Shown here piece after piece: positions 30,492 to 39,054 of a stretch of DNA of 64,000 nucleotides. A program made the position numbers and the translations under genes. Below the pieces are notes generated by a model. It saw only the letters and a program-made list of their open reading frames with translations. It had not been told where the DNA came from and searched no databases. The DNA is from Phenylobacterium immobile (ATCC 35973) (GTDB lineage Bacteria > Pseudomonadota > Alphaproteobacteria > Caulobacterales > Caulobacteraceae). Each line of letters opens with the position of its first letter. The first letter of the stretch is position 1. The stretch spans positions 1,426,001 to 1,490,000 of the forward strand of contig NZ_CVJQ01000001.1 in the NCBI RefSeq assembly GCF_001375595.1, in the 5' to 3' direction.

Positions 30492-30495
30492 TTCG
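30470..30495. other. Probable attachment site (attL) at the guaA 3' end
   Basis: The boundary between core operon and accessory DNA falls at the last codons of guaA (GGCACGATCGAGTGGGAATG). Islands that use guaA as target carry a short copy of its 3' end at both borders. I saw no second copy within the window, so the right border would lie beyond 64000. The exact limits are a guess. Confidence 0.4.
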
Positions 30496-30618
30496 GGGCC
30501 ATTTTTGGCTATCGCGATCAATCGGCAATGCTCCGTCAAAGCATTGAAATAAAAAAGATTATCTAACGTTATCTATCGAGGTCAATCGCGGAGCAGCGGT
30601 TGGCCCTGGCGTCATGCG

Positions 30619-30768
30619 TGACGGTATCCGGCAAACTTGCACTTGGCCCAATCCAGCGATACCGTCAGAGGTATTGAAGCTAGTGACGGTATTTTGTCCG
30701 CACTAAGCCATTGTAAAACAAGCGATAATGTCGGCGAAAATGGCCGAAAATCGCCTGACGGTATTTTG
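30619..30768. repeat. Four TGACGGTAT repeats upstream of the integrase
   Basis: TGACGGTAT occurs at 30619-30627, inverted at 30659-30667, at 30684-30692 and at 30756-30764; the last two share the longer form TGACGGTATTTTG. Spacing between direct copies is 65 and 72 bases. The last copy ends 17 bases before the integrase start codon. The layout suits arm-type binding sites of the integrase and/or autoregulatory operators. There is no other gene in 30492-30784. Confidence 0.6.
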
Positions 30769-30784
30769 CGTAGAGGAGGTCGGT

Positions 30785-32041
30785 ATGCTCACCGATGTTG
30801 CCCTTAAGAACCTGAAACCACGCGAAAAAGCATACAAGGTCACTGACCGTGACGGCCTTTATGTTCAGGTCTCAACCTCCGGGACGCTGACGTTTCGGCT
30901 GGACTACCGGCTGCATAGGCGACGCGAGACGCTGACGCTGGGGAAGTACGGTCCCTCCGGTCTGTCCCTGGCTCGAGCCCGTGAAGCAACGATCGACGCT
31001 AAACGTGCAGTCTTCGAAGGCAGGTCCCCGGCCCAGGAAAAGCAACGCGACAAACGCCGGATCAAGGAGGCCAAGAGCTTCGGTGAGTTTGGTGAGCGCT
31101 GGTTGGTGAAGGCGCCGATGGCCGACAGCACCCGCGCGATGCGGCGTTCGATCTTCGAACGAGAGCTTCTGCCAGTCTGGAAGAATCGGCTGCTGACAGA
31201 GATCACGCCGGATGACCTACGCGCCCACTGCGGTAAGATCGTTGATCGCGGCGCTCCGGCGACTGCGATCCATGTCCGCGACATCCTCAAGCAGATCTAC
31301 GGGTTTGCGATCTTGCACGGCGAGAAGGTCGCCAATCCGGCCGACGATGTCGGCCCCGCTTCGATCGCGACGTTCGTTCCAAAGGACCGGTCGCTGTCGC
31401 CGACGGAAATTCGCGTGATGCTCAAGCAGCTCGAGCATGTGGCGACGCTGCCAACGATCCGACTCGGGATGCGCCTCTTCCTGCTGACAATGGTGCGCAA
31501 GAGCGAGCTGCAGGATGCGGTCTGGGACGAGGTTGACTTCGAGAACGCCGTGTGGACGATCCCCAAGGAGCGCATGAAGCGATCCAAGGCACATAACGTC
31601 TATCTCTCGCAGCAATGCCTCGACATCATGATCGCGTTGAAGACCTGCGCGGGCAACTCGCGCTACCTTCTGCCGTCTCGGTATGATGCTGATGCGCCGA
31701 TGTCCCGGGCAACCTTCAACCGCGTCACCTATGCCGTCGTGGAGCGCGCGCAGAAGGAAGGCTTACCGCTGGAGCCGTTCACGGTACATGACTTGCGCCG
31801 GACCGGATCGACCCTGCTCAACGAATTGGGGTTCAACAGTGACTGGATCGAAAAGTGCCTGGCCCATGAAGATGGGCGGTCCTCGCGCGGCGTCTACAAC
31901 AAGGCGGAGTACGAGCATCAGCGGCGGCATATGATGCAGGAATGGTCTGATATTATCGATGCCTGGGTGGCGGGGCAGAAGCGCGTGCCGGTCCTGATTC
32001 CGCCCTCGATGCCTATGCTCGCGCCTGATCCGGCGCTTTGA
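30785..32041 (+). CDS. P4-type tyrosine integrase
   Basis: This 418-residue site-specific recombinase probably integrates and excises the island at guaA. The N-terminal DUF4102-like arm-binding domain (about 1-90, MLTDVALKNLKPREKAYKVTD) is followed by a core-binding domain and the catalytic domain, where an arginine in FLLTMVRKSEL, HDLRR near residue 335 and the Tyr in RGVYNKAEYEHQRR are visible. I start at ATG 30785 because AGAGGAGGTC lies just upstream; the earlier ATG 30728 has none. It overlaps the convergent AlpA-like gene by 29 bases. Confidence 0.93.
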   Translation: MLTDVALKNLKPREKAYKVTDRDGLYVQVSTSGTLTFRLDYRLHRRRETLTLGKYGPSGLSLARAREATIDAKRAVFEGRSPAQEKQRDKRRIKEAKSFGEFGERWLVKAPMADSTRAMRRSIFERELLPVWKNRLLTEITPDDLRAHCGKIVDRGAPATAIHVRDILKQIYGFAILHGEKVANPADDVGPASIATFVPKDRSLSPTEIRVMLKQLEHVATLPTIRLGMRLFLLTMVRKSELQDAVWDEVDFENAVWTIPKERMKRSKAHNVYLSQQCLDIMIALKTCAGNSRYLLPSRYDADAPMSRATFNRVTYAVVERAQKEGLPLEPFTVHDLRRTGSTLLNELGFNSDWIEKCLAHEDGRSSRGVYNKAEYEHQRRHMMQEWSDIIDAWVAGQKRVPVLIPPSMPMLAPDPAL

Positions 32042-32303
32042 CGGGACGCGCCTTGCGCTTGCGCACATCGGGGTGCGGCGCCCGGTCGATTGGCGATCGC
32101 CGGGCTGTCGCCAGGCGCTCGGTCAGCCAGGCTTCGACCTCGGCCAGATCCCACACCACACAGCGCGGGGTGAGCGCAAAACGACGAGGGAATTCGCCGC
32201 GTTGTTCCATCTCATAGATGGTGGTGTCGGCCAGCGGTACGATCTGCCGAAGCTCATGGCGGCGGATCATCCGCTTTTTGAGGGCCTCAGATTTCGTCGA
32301 CAT
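32013..32303 (-). CDS. AlpA-like excisionase/transcriptional regulator
   Basis: The 96-residue product (start ATG 32303) has a winged-helix DNA-binding domain of the AlpA/phage-excisionase type: RRHELRQIVPLADTTIYEMEQRGEFPRRF followed by VVWDLAEVEAWLTERL. The C-terminal 30 residues are basic. AlpA-like genes normally pair with P4-type integrases and control integrase expression or excision. A longer reading start at 32360 lacks family similarity. The 172 bases between this gene and the GIY-YIG gene hold no gene I can support. Confidence 0.88.
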   Translation of the reverse strand: MSTKSEALKKRMIRRHELRQIVPLADTTIYEMEQRGEFPRRFALTPRCVVWDLAEVEAWLTERLATARRSPIDRAPHPDVRKRKARPVKAPDQARA

Positions 32304-32475
32304 AACTCTACTCCAACGAGATTGGCGTCTGATGCCGATTGGAGCCGATAGACCCGACATGAAAAGAGCGAACGCACCGGCGTAGGGCTCGCGGCGGCGA
32401 TGGCGTGCAAATCGGCGGGTCCACGGCCGAATGGATCGCGGCCGCCGGGGGAGAATATTTGCATTGACCTTAGGA

Positions 32476-33096
32476 TCAGGCCCCTAAGCCGCACGCCTGA
32501 CGTAGCGCAGCGCGGCGCGCTTTGACCTCAAGGCGAAACGGATGGGTGCCGCAGTCAATATTCAGCGGTGGGTTGAGAATAGCGATGACGTCCGTCTCGA
32601 ATTCCCATGGACGCTCAGCGGTTGCGAAAGTCACGCCACATGCGCTCTCAATCCAGCGTGAAAGCGGCACTTCAGAAACGAGCCGAGAACGGTCAGATCC
32701 ACGTCGCGGCTCAAGTCCCAGGCTTCCCGTCAGGAGCGCCGCAAGGCTTTGCCGGAATGTCGATCCGCCAATATTCCCACCAGCATGATCCTTTGCGAGG
32801 CGTATCGCGATATTCCGTGAGCTAGTCGGACCGCTTGGCGAAATGCCCACATAGAGTAGCGACCAAGCCGTAGGCACTGGCGGTCTATTTTCCTTGGGGA
32901 TGCTAGGAAACGCGTCGTCGAGTTGCTCCTCGCGACACCACCAAGCATAAAACCCCGGCGATGACGGAGGCCGGGCGGCAGAAGGCGCGAGGACTTCCCG
33001 GGTTAAAAGGTCCGAGACAATTTCCTCCGCGAGCATACCCAAATTCCTCCAGTCGACGTTGTCAGCCGGCGCGCCCGATTGACCGGCGTCTTTCAT
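32476..33096 (-). CDS. GIY-YIG nuclease family protein
   Basis: The 206-residue protein has the GIY-YIG elements: GFY (residues 48-50), LLYVG (80-84), an Arg/His-rich helix (RNIAIRLAKDHAGG) and a downstream Glu in WEFETDVIAILNPPLNI, the usual metal-binding Glu and Asn positions. A DNA endonuclease activity is predicted. It is cotranscribed with the HTH gene immediately upstream (4-base overlap). Such standalone GIY-YIG proteins are common in islands; a role in defence or element competition is possible but not shown. Confidence 0.82.
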   Translation of the reverse strand: MKDAGQSGAPADNVDWRNLGMLAEEIVSDLLTREVLAPSAARPPSSPGFYAWWCREEQLDDAFPSIPKENRPPVPTAWSLLYVGISPSGPTSSRNIAIRLAKDHAGGNIGGSTFRQSLAALLTGSLGLEPRRGSDRSRLVSEVPLSRWIESACGVTFATAERPWEFETDVIAILNPPLNIDCGTHPFRLEVKARRAALRQACGLGA

Positions 33097-33467
33097 CCTG
33101 ACGGCAGGCCATCGATCGCGGCGACCGCATCAACGAGCTGTCGGCGCAGAGTTGCCAGACCGATCGCCAGGACCAGATCTTGCCGATCCGCCAGGCCGAG
33201 CATTGTGCGTAGCACGAGATCGGAGTGGCGCATCAGGATAACCAGGTTTTCGCCGCTCGGGCTGTTCTTCCCCTCGAACCAGTTGCGAACCGCGCGCTCG
33301 TTTGAGCGCGTGAGCTGCGCCACGGTCTTGTGGGCGGAGGGCGTATTGCCGAATTCCGCTTTCAGCGCCGTGGCGATCGCTGTCGCGAGCGGCTCGACTG
33401 ACTGAGGCGACGGAAAAGAATTTCCAGTTTTCGACTGAAGTTTTCGGTCTTTCTCGGAGAACGACAT
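33093..33467 (-). CDS. Helix-turn-helix protein paired with the GIY-YIG nuclease
   Basis: The 124-residue product contains a helix-turn-helix-like segment at about residues 48-75 (TVAQLTRSNERAVRNWFEGKNSPSG) resembling the XRE-type fold, with a C-terminal helical region. It starts at ATG 33467 and overlaps the GIY-YIG start by 4 bases (ATGA), so the two are translated together. It probably regulates the pair or targets the nuclease to DNA; that is inference. Divergent from the serine recombinase. Confidence 0.72.
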   Translation of the reverse strand: MSFSEKDRKLQSKTGNSFPSPQSVEPLATAIATALKAEFGNTPSAHKTVAQLTRSNERAVRNWFEGKNSPSGENLVILMRHSDLVLRTMLGLADRQDLVLAIGLATLRRQLVDAVAAIDGLPSG

Positions 33468-33542
33468 TCGTCCTGACTCCCAATAGATTTGGTGGGAAGT
33501 CGAACCTGTCCGCTCGGAGCCTAAACGAAAGCAGCCGGTGTG

Positions 33543-35111
33543 ATGAACCTATCGGAGACGGTCACTGCTGAAGCATCGCCGCGGCCTCCGGTGCGCGCTG
33601 CGCAGTATGTCCGTATGTCGACGGAGCATCAGAAATATTCGACCGAGAACCAGGCCGAAATCATCGCCCAATACGCCGCTCGGCGTGGCTTCGAGATCGT
33701 GAAGACCTACGAGGACTCGGGCAAGAGCGGCCTTCGGCTCGATGGTCGGCTATCGCTTCAGCAGCTCATCGCCGACGTGCGAGGCGGTCAGACCGACTTC
33801 AAAGCGATCCTTGTCTATGACGTGAGCCGCTGGGGCCGGTTCCAGGACGCTGATGAGAGCGCCTATTACGAGTTCATCTGCCGGGAAGCGGGGATCGCCG
33901 TTCAATACTGCGCCGAGCAGTTCGAGAATGATGGCAGCCTGAGCGCGACGATCATCAAGAGCATGAAGCGGGCGATGGCTGGCGAATATAGCCGTGAGCT
34001 GTCGGTGAAGGTTTTTACTGGCCAGTGCCGGTTGATCCGTCTCGGTTTCCGTCAAGGCGGCGCCGCGGGCTTTGGCCTACGCCGCTATCTCGTCGATGAG
34101 AATCGCCAGCCCAAAGCGGTCCTCAATCATGGAGAGCAGAAGAGCCTGCAAACGGACCGGGTCGTGCTCAGGCCGGGGCCACCTGAAGAGATCGAGGTGG
34201 TCCGGCGTCTCTACCGGATGTTCGTCGTCCAGCGCCGCACCGAAACGGAGATCGCCACAGCCCTCAATGATGAGGGCATCCTCACCGATCTTGGTCGGCC
34301 ATGGACGCGCGGAACCGTTCATCAGGTGCTGACCAATGAAAAATACATCGGCAACAACGTCTACAATCGGGCGTCCTTCAAGCTGAAAGCCAAGCGGGTG
34401 GTGAACACGCCCGATATGTGGGTCCGGGGCGATGGGGCTTTCGAGGCGATCGTCGAGCGTGATTTCTTCGAGGCGGCCCAGCGGATTATTCAAGAGCGCA
34501 GCCGCCGTTTCACCGACGAGGAGCTTCTTGGTCGGCTGTCAGCCCTGCTCGTTGAGAAGGGTTGGTTGTCGGGCCTCGTGATCGACGAGGTCGAGGACAT
34601 GCCGTCGAGCTCGACGTTCCGACACCGTTTCGGAAGCTTGGTGCGCGCCTACCAGCTTGTCGGGTACGCCCCGTCGCGGGACTATCGCTATATCGAGACC
34701 AATCGAACGCTGCGGACACTGCATCCCGATGTCGTGGCACAGGTCATCGCCGACATTGGCGCGGCCGGCGGCACGGTGCGCCGCGACCCCGTCACCGACC
34801 TCCTGCATATCAATGACGAGTTTACGGCCTCGCTGGTGATTTCTCGGTGTTACATCAGCCCCGCCGGCGGGCTGCGCTGGAAGGTCCGCTTCGACAGCGG
34901 GTTGAGGCCCAGCATCACCATCGTGGCGCGGATGCAGGAAGATAATGCCGCCATACACGACTACTACTTGCTGCCATGGCTGGACGTCGGCACCACGCCG
35001 AATCTGAGGCTCGCACCAGAGAACGGCATCCTACTCGATGCCTACCGCTTCGATACCTTGGAGGCGTTTTTCGATCTGACGCGCCGCGTGCCGCTGAAGG
35101 TTGCCGCATGA
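33543..35111 (+). CDS. Large serine recombinase
   Basis: The 522-residue protein has a resolvase catalytic domain at its N-terminus (about 18-165): nucleophile S26 in QYVRMSTEHQ, YEDSGKSG, and VYDVSRWGR with the conserved Asp/Arg. A recombinase domain follows (about 195-305, GFGLRRYLVDE and GTVHQVLTNEKYIGNNVYNR). The C-terminus is unusual, lacking an obvious zinc-ribbon/coiled coil and instead extending into about 200 residues I do not recognise. Start could also be GTG 33540. Its stop overlaps the next ParB-like gene by 4 bases, forming a three-gene cassette. Confidence 0.9.
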   Translation: MNLSETVTAEASPRPPVRAAQYVRMSTEHQKYSTENQAEIIAQYAARRGFEIVKTYEDSGKSGLRLDGRLSLQQLIADVRGGQTDFKAILVYDVSRWGRFQDADESAYYEFICREAGIAVQYCAEQFENDGSLSATIIKSMKRAMAGEYSRELSVKVFTGQCRLIRLGFRQGGAAGFGLRRYLVDENRQPKAVLNHGEQKSLQTDRVVLRPGPPEEIEVVRRLYRMFVVQRRTETEIATALNDEGILTDLGRPWTRGTVHQVLTNEKYIGNNVYNRASFKLKAKRVVNTPDMWVRGDGAFEAIVERDFFEAAQRIIQERSRRFTDEELLGRLSALLVEKGWLSGLVIDEVEDMPSSSTFRHRFGSLVRAYQLVGYAPSRDYRYIETNRTLRTLHPDVVAQVIADIGAAGGTVRRDPVTDLLHINDEFTASLVISRCYISPAGGLRWKVRFDSGLRPSITIVARMQEDNAAIHDYYLLPWLDVGTTPNLRLAPENGILLDAYRFDTLEAFFDLTRRVPLKVAA

Positions 35112-35992
35112 GCGCGCCGCCCCCCGAAATCCGCTCGGTGCCGGTCGATCTGATCACCATTCTCAACCCGCGGGTTCGCAACAAGCGGATCTTCCAGGAG
35201 CTGGTGAATAGCATTGCCCATCTCGGGCTGAAGAAGCCGATCACGGTCAGCCAGCGACCCGGAAAGACGCGGTTTGACCTGGTGTGCGGTCAGGGTCGCC
35301 TCGAGGCCTTCATCGCGCTCGGCCAGACCGAAATCCCGGCCATCGTGATCGATGCGGCCGAGGAAGATTGTTACGTCATGAGCTTGGTCGAGAACCTTGC
35401 GCGGCGCCAGCACAGCCCATTGGAACTGGTTCACGCGATCGGCGCGCTGAGCGCCCGGGGCTATTCGCACCCGGAGATCGCCGCCAAGGTCGATTTCTCC
35501 GTCGAGTATGTCAGTGCGATCTGCCTGTTGCTCGACAATGGCGAGGAGAAGCTGATCGCGGCGGTCGAGCGCGGCGTCATCCCACATTCAATCGCGATGG
35601 AAATCGCCCGCGCCAAGGAAGGCGAGGTTCAGCAGGCGCTGGCGCAGGCCTATGAGGAGAAGTCGATCCCGGGCAATCAGGTGCTCGCGATCCGGCAGAT
35701 CATCGAACAGCGCAACACCAGCGGCAAGCAGCTTCACAAGCGGGGATCGCGGGTTGGTCGCACCCAAAAGCCGGTCACATCGGAAAGCCTGATCCGCGCG
35801 TATCAACGCGAGACGGAGCGGCAGAAGCTGCTGATCAAGCGCGCCTCCTTGGCGCGCAGCCGGTTGCTGTTCGTCGCCAACGCCATGCGGCGTCTGCTGG
35901 CCGACGATCATTTCGTGACGCTGCTGCGGGCGGAGGGGCTGAGCACCTTGCCGCGCGCACTGGCCGAGCGGATCGGACCGACGAAGGCGTAA
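35108..35992 (+). CDS. ParB/RepB-like protein 1
   Basis: The 294-residue product has a ParB N-terminal domain: VPVDLITILNPRVRNKRIFQELVNSI, VCGQGRLEAFIALGQTEIPAIV (the GxxR nucleotide-binding motif) and VENLARRQHSPLE, followed by an HTH region (YSHPEIAAKVDFSVEYVSAI) and a helical C-terminus. ParB proteins are CTP switches in DNA partitioning, but here no ParA and no replication gene is nearby. The ATG overlaps the recombinase stop (ATGA), so it is translationally coupled to the recombinase; a role as recombinase accessory factor or regulator is possible. Confidence 0.85.
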   Translation: MSAPPPEIRSVPVDLITILNPRVRNKRIFQELVNSIAHLGLKKPITVSQRPGKTRFDLVCGQGRLEAFIALGQTEIPAIVIDAAEEDCYVMSLVENLARRQHSPLELVHAIGALSARGYSHPEIAAKVDFSVEYVSAICLLLDNGEEKLIAAVERGVIPHSIAMEIARAKEGEVQQALAQAYEEKSIPGNQVLAIRQIIEQRNTSGKQLHKRGSRVGRTQKPVTSESLIRAYQRETERQKLLIKRASLARSRLLFVANAMRRLLADDHFVTLLRAEGLSTLPRALAERIGPTKA

Positions 35993-35993
35993 G

Positions 35994-36884
35994 ATGTCCG
36001 ATACGGTCAAAATCGCCTTCGAGCGCAAGATCCTAGTCCTCCCGATCGGTGAGCTCTTGGCGACCAAGGCGCTGCCGGCAGGGGTGCGTGAGTCCGTCAA
36101 ATATCGCCGGATCGCGGCATCTGTTGCGGAAGTCGGGCTGATCGAGCCGCTGTCGATCGCGCGCCAGAAAGGCGGCAGCTACCTTCTCCTCGACGGACAC
36201 ATGCGCCTTGATGCCCTGCGGTTTCTTGGTGCGACCGAGGCCCCTTGCGTTGTCGCCGATGACGACGAGTCCTTCACCTACAACAAGCGGGTCAACCGGC
36301 TGGCGACGATCCAGGAACACTACATGATCGTGCGCGCGCTCGATCGTGGGGTGTCGGAGGAAAAGCTGGCGCGAGCGCTCAATGTCGACGTGAAGGTGAT
36401 CCGCCAGCGCCGACATCTTCTGGCAGGGATCAGCGGGGATGTCGCCGAGCTGCTGAAGGACAAGCCAGTAGGGCACCACGCCTTCCAGAAGCTGCGCAAG
36501 ATGAAGCCGATCCGTCAGCTTGAGGTGGCCGAACTGATGGTGTCGGCGAACAATTATACGGTCAGTTATGCCAAGGCGCTCCTGGCGACCTCGAAGCCGT
36601 CGGATCTGCACAAGCCTGACGAACTCAAGAAGGCGACGGGGTTGTCGGCCGAGCAGATGGGGCGTCTCGAACGGGAGATGGCGTCGGTGAGCGAGGACTA
36701 TAAGGAGCTTGAGGTCTCCTATGGCGACGACATGCTGGTCCTGGTCGTGGCTTCCGGCTTTATCGAGCGCCTGCTGGCGAAGCCTGAGATCGAGGGATTT
36801 CTGGCAGGGCGGCACCCCGAATTTCTCGAGAATTTCCGCGCCATCGTGCAGGCCACCTCGCTCGATCAATCGACGACGCCCTGA
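35994..36884 (+). CDS. ParB/RepB-like protein 2
   Basis: The 296-residue product is a second, divergent ParB-like protein: KYRRIAASVAEVGLIEPLSI, DGHMRLDALRFLGATEAPCVV (again GHxR-type), an HTH region (VSEEKLARALNVDVKVIRQRRHLL) and a C-terminal helical domain resembling the RepB partition family C-terminus. It starts one base after the stop of ParB-like protein 1. Two non-identical ParB-like proteins in one unit suggest a heteromeric DNA-bound complex. No parS-like repeats were noticed. Confidence 0.82.
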   Translation: MSDTVKIAFERKILVLPIGELLATKALPAGVRESVKYRRIAASVAEVGLIEPLSIARQKGGSYLLLDGHMRLDALRFLGATEAPCVVADDDESFTYNKRVNRLATIQEHYMIVRALDRGVSEEKLARALNVDVKVIRQRRHLLAGISGDVAELLKDKPVGHHAFQKLRKMKPIRQLEVAELMVSANNYTVSYAKALLATSKPSDLHKPDELKKATGLSAEQMGRLEREMASVSEDYKELEVSYGDDMLVLVVASGFIERLLAKPEIEGFLAGRHPEFLENFRAIVQATSLDQSTTP

Positions 36885-37049
36885 CCGTTCAAGCTTGGGG
36901 ACCGGGACCCAGAAGCGCCGGGACCGTCGGAGAAGCCGCCGCGAGGGGCGGATCAAGGGCGGTGGCGGGGATGGCGGCGAACCCGCTCGGAGCCCGCTAG
37001 GCCAGTCGCCATAGGGCTGGCTGCGTGCCGTTCGCGGCATGATTGTTCT

Positions 37050-37083
37050 GGAGCGCGCCGATCATTCCGGGTCGGCGCGCTCC
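37050..37083 (+). terminator. Hairpin after the ParB cassette
   Basis: GGAGCGCGCCGA and TCGGCGCGCTCC form a perfect 12-bp stem around a 10-base loop, followed by AATCTCTTT. It lies between the ParB cassette and the HipA-like gene and probably ends the cassette transcript, though the T tract is weak. Confidence 0.6.
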
Positions 37084-37100
37084 AATCTCTTTAAGCGCTG

Positions 37101-37133
37101 GAATTATCGCGCATCTCAGATGCGCGATAATTC
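37101..37133. promoter_or_regulatory. 33-bp perfect palindrome, putative operator 1
   Basis: GAATTATCGCGCATCT and its exact reverse complement flank a single central C at 37117. It lies 89 bases upstream of ATG 37190. The second operator-like palindrome shares its core (CGCATCT-N-AGATGCG). Confidence 0.75.
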
Positions 37134-37158
37134 TTGCACGCGGAGCCGGATGGTGGGA

Positions 37159-37185
37159 TTAACGCGCATCTGAGATGCGAGATAA
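37159..37185. promoter_or_regulatory. Imperfect palindrome over the HipA-like start, putative operator 2
   Basis: The core CGCATCT-G-AGATGCG is perfect and the outer TTA..C/G..TAA arms match with two differences. Its centre (37172) is 55 bases from that of operator 1, and it reaches to within 5 bases of ATG 37190, overlapping ATG 37175. Two such sites suggest cooperative repression by a dimeric regulator, perhaps the N-terminal part of the downstream protein. Confidence 0.7.
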
Positions 37186-37189
37186 TACT

Positions 37190-39043
37190 ATGGCTCTTCA
37201 TCTAGTCGGTGAGACAATTGACGCCAAACGCGCGCATCAGCGCGCGCAAGCCGGTGAGTTGATCCAGCTCGTGCGCGGGGTTTACGTCGATGACCAAGGT
37301 GACATCGAGGCGACGATCCTCGGCCATGCAGTGCGTATTGCGCACTATCTCTATCCCAACGCCTATCTGTCGTCCGCAAGCGCGGCGCTGCTCGCGCCGA
37401 CACCGGACGGACGGTTGTTTATCAGCGGCCGCCGCAACCAGCGCACGCGGTTGCGGACGCTCGAGATCATCCAGAACGAAGCGCCGAAGCATCCATCGAC
37501 CGCGATCGCGGTCATCGGCGACGACCTGGGCGAATTGCGCGTCGACGCCTCATCGCCACGCCAGCGCTTTCTCGAAGCGTTCCGCCTGCGCAGCGAACAT
37601 GCGAGCGCGGTTACCGCCGACATGCGTGCGCAGATGGCGGCGCGCCTGGTGGAGGAACATGGGACGCCTCAAGCCGCGGCCGACGCCGTCTGGGTGCTGG
37701 CGCGCGAGAACGAATGGTATCGCGAAGGTGAAGGCGCCGAACGCTTCCTGCTGGCACAGCCGGGCGTTGCCAAGGCGCCGGTCAACAAGGCAGCGCTCGA
37801 TCTCCTCGTCGCATGGCACGGTGAGCCGCTCGGCCGGCTGACCCACGATGGATTTGAATGGCGCTGGAAGCCGGGGCGTCGAGCGGGACCGGCCCTCGTG
37901 CGCGAAACCACGCCGGGCAAGCTGCCGGCCTTCATTGAATCGCTGCTTCCCGAGGGCTGGCTGGCGCAGGTTCTCCACGAACGCGATGAACGCGAGGCGC
38001 TCCGGCGCGGACGGCGATATATGTCGAACATCGTCATCGTCGAGGGTCGAGAAGAACTGGCGGCGCTGCCTGCTGACATTCTCACGACAACACTGGCTGG
38101 ATACATCGACACCGGTCGCTTCACGGGCCGCTACGCCGGTCCGGCGCGGGGCGAGATCGAGGAGACCTTCGAGCAGAACCTGGCGCGCATCTTCGCGCGC
38201 GCGGAAACGCCGCGCCTGTCGGGCGTCCAGATCAAGGCACCGATGAGCCTGATGCCTGATGGCGCCCTCGTTCCGGCCATCGATCAGCCGTTCACACATA
38301 TCCTCAAGCCCGCCGGCACGGCGGGCTTCGAGACGTTACCGGTCGTCGAGTGGCTTTGCCTGGAGCTTGGCCGCTCGGCCGGGTTCGATGTGCCCGACGC
38401 CGCGCTGCTGGAGATGCCCGACGGCATGTCGCCCGCACTGGTCGTCGAGCGGTTCGATATTCGTCGCGGGCCAGCGGATCAGCGGCGTCTGGCGATGGAG
38501 GACTTTTGCTCCATTCTGGACCTTCCCGCATCCGCCAAATACGACGGAACGATCGAGCGGATGGCGCGCGGCCTACGACCGCTGTCGACCGATCCGGCCA
38601 GCGATCTGGATATCCTGTTCCGCCGGGCCGTGTTCGCCTGGCTCATCGCCGATGGCGATATGCATCTCAAGAACCTCGCTGTGCTCAAAATCGCCGAGGT
38701 GGATGCCAAGGCCTTCACGAGCGTGCGCTTCGCGCCGCTCTACGACGCCGTCACCACGCGCGTCTTCCCGGGTTTGGGGGGCGATCGCATGGCGCTCAAG
38801 CTCAACGGCAAGGATGACCGTCTGACGCGCCAGGACTTCCTCGCGCTGGCGCGGACAATCGGCCTATCCGCCGGAGATGCCGAGACTGCGATTGCGGACT
38901 TGACCGCGCGTGTGGCCGACCGGGCGCAGGGACTTCAGCTACCTGCCTTCGCGGCCGAGGCTGAGGCCGCCAAAGCAGCGCAGGACAAGGTGATCGCCTT
39001 GGTCGGGGAGCGCTGCAAGGCACTTGCCGTTGAAGGCGACTGA
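37190..39043 (+). CDS. HipA-family kinase fused to an AbiEi-like antitoxin domain
   Basis: The 617-residue protein joins two parts. Residues about 1-190 resemble the AbiEi transcriptional-antitoxin family (AGELIQLVRGVYVDD, NAYLSSASAALLAPTPDGRLFISG). The rest is HipA-like: GVQIKAPMSLM (P-loop-like), HILKPAG with the ATP-binding Lys, PVVEWLCLELGRSAG, the catalytic DGDMHLKN (D490, N495) and APLYDAVTT. HipA kinases phosphorylate aminoacyl-tRNA synthetases and arrest growth. No separate hipB is adjacent, so toxin and antitoxin functions may sit in one chain. ATG 37175 is an alternative start but lies inside operator 2. Confidence 0.85.
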   Translation: MALHLVGETIDAKRAHQRAQAGELIQLVRGVYVDDQGDIEATILGHAVRIAHYLYPNAYLSSASAALLAPTPDGRLFISGRRNQRTRLRTLEIIQNEAPKHPSTAIAVIGDDLGELRVDASSPRQRFLEAFRLRSEHASAVTADMRAQMAARLVEEHGTPQAAADAVWVLARENEWYREGEGAERFLLAQPGVAKAPVNKAALDLLVAWHGEPLGRLTHDGFEWRWKPGRRAGPALVRETTPGKLPAFIESLLPEGWLAQVLHERDEREALRRGRRYMSNIVIVEGREELAALPADILTTTLAGYIDTGRFTGRYAGPARGEIEETFEQNLARIFARAETPRLSGVQIKAPMSLMPDGALVPAIDQPFTHILKPAGTAGFETLPVVEWLCLELGRSAGFDVPDAALLEMPDGMSPALVVERFDIRRGPADQRRLAMEDFCSILDLPASAKYDGTIERMARGLRPLSTDPASDLDILFRRAVFAWLIADGDMHLKNLAVLKIAEVDAKAFTSVRFAPLYDAVTTRVFPGLGGDRMALKLNGKDDRLTRQDFLALARTIGLSAGDAETAIADLTARVADRAQGLQLPAFAAEAEAAKAAQDKVIALVGERCKALAVEGD

Positions 39044-39054
39044 GCGGCGCGACG

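Noticed and set aside
29214-30539. A 441-codon minus-strand frame
   Set aside because: It is antisense to guaA and shows only biased composition.
30619-30768. CRISPR-like array
   Set aside because: The repeats are 9-13 bp, one is inverted and no cas gene is present.
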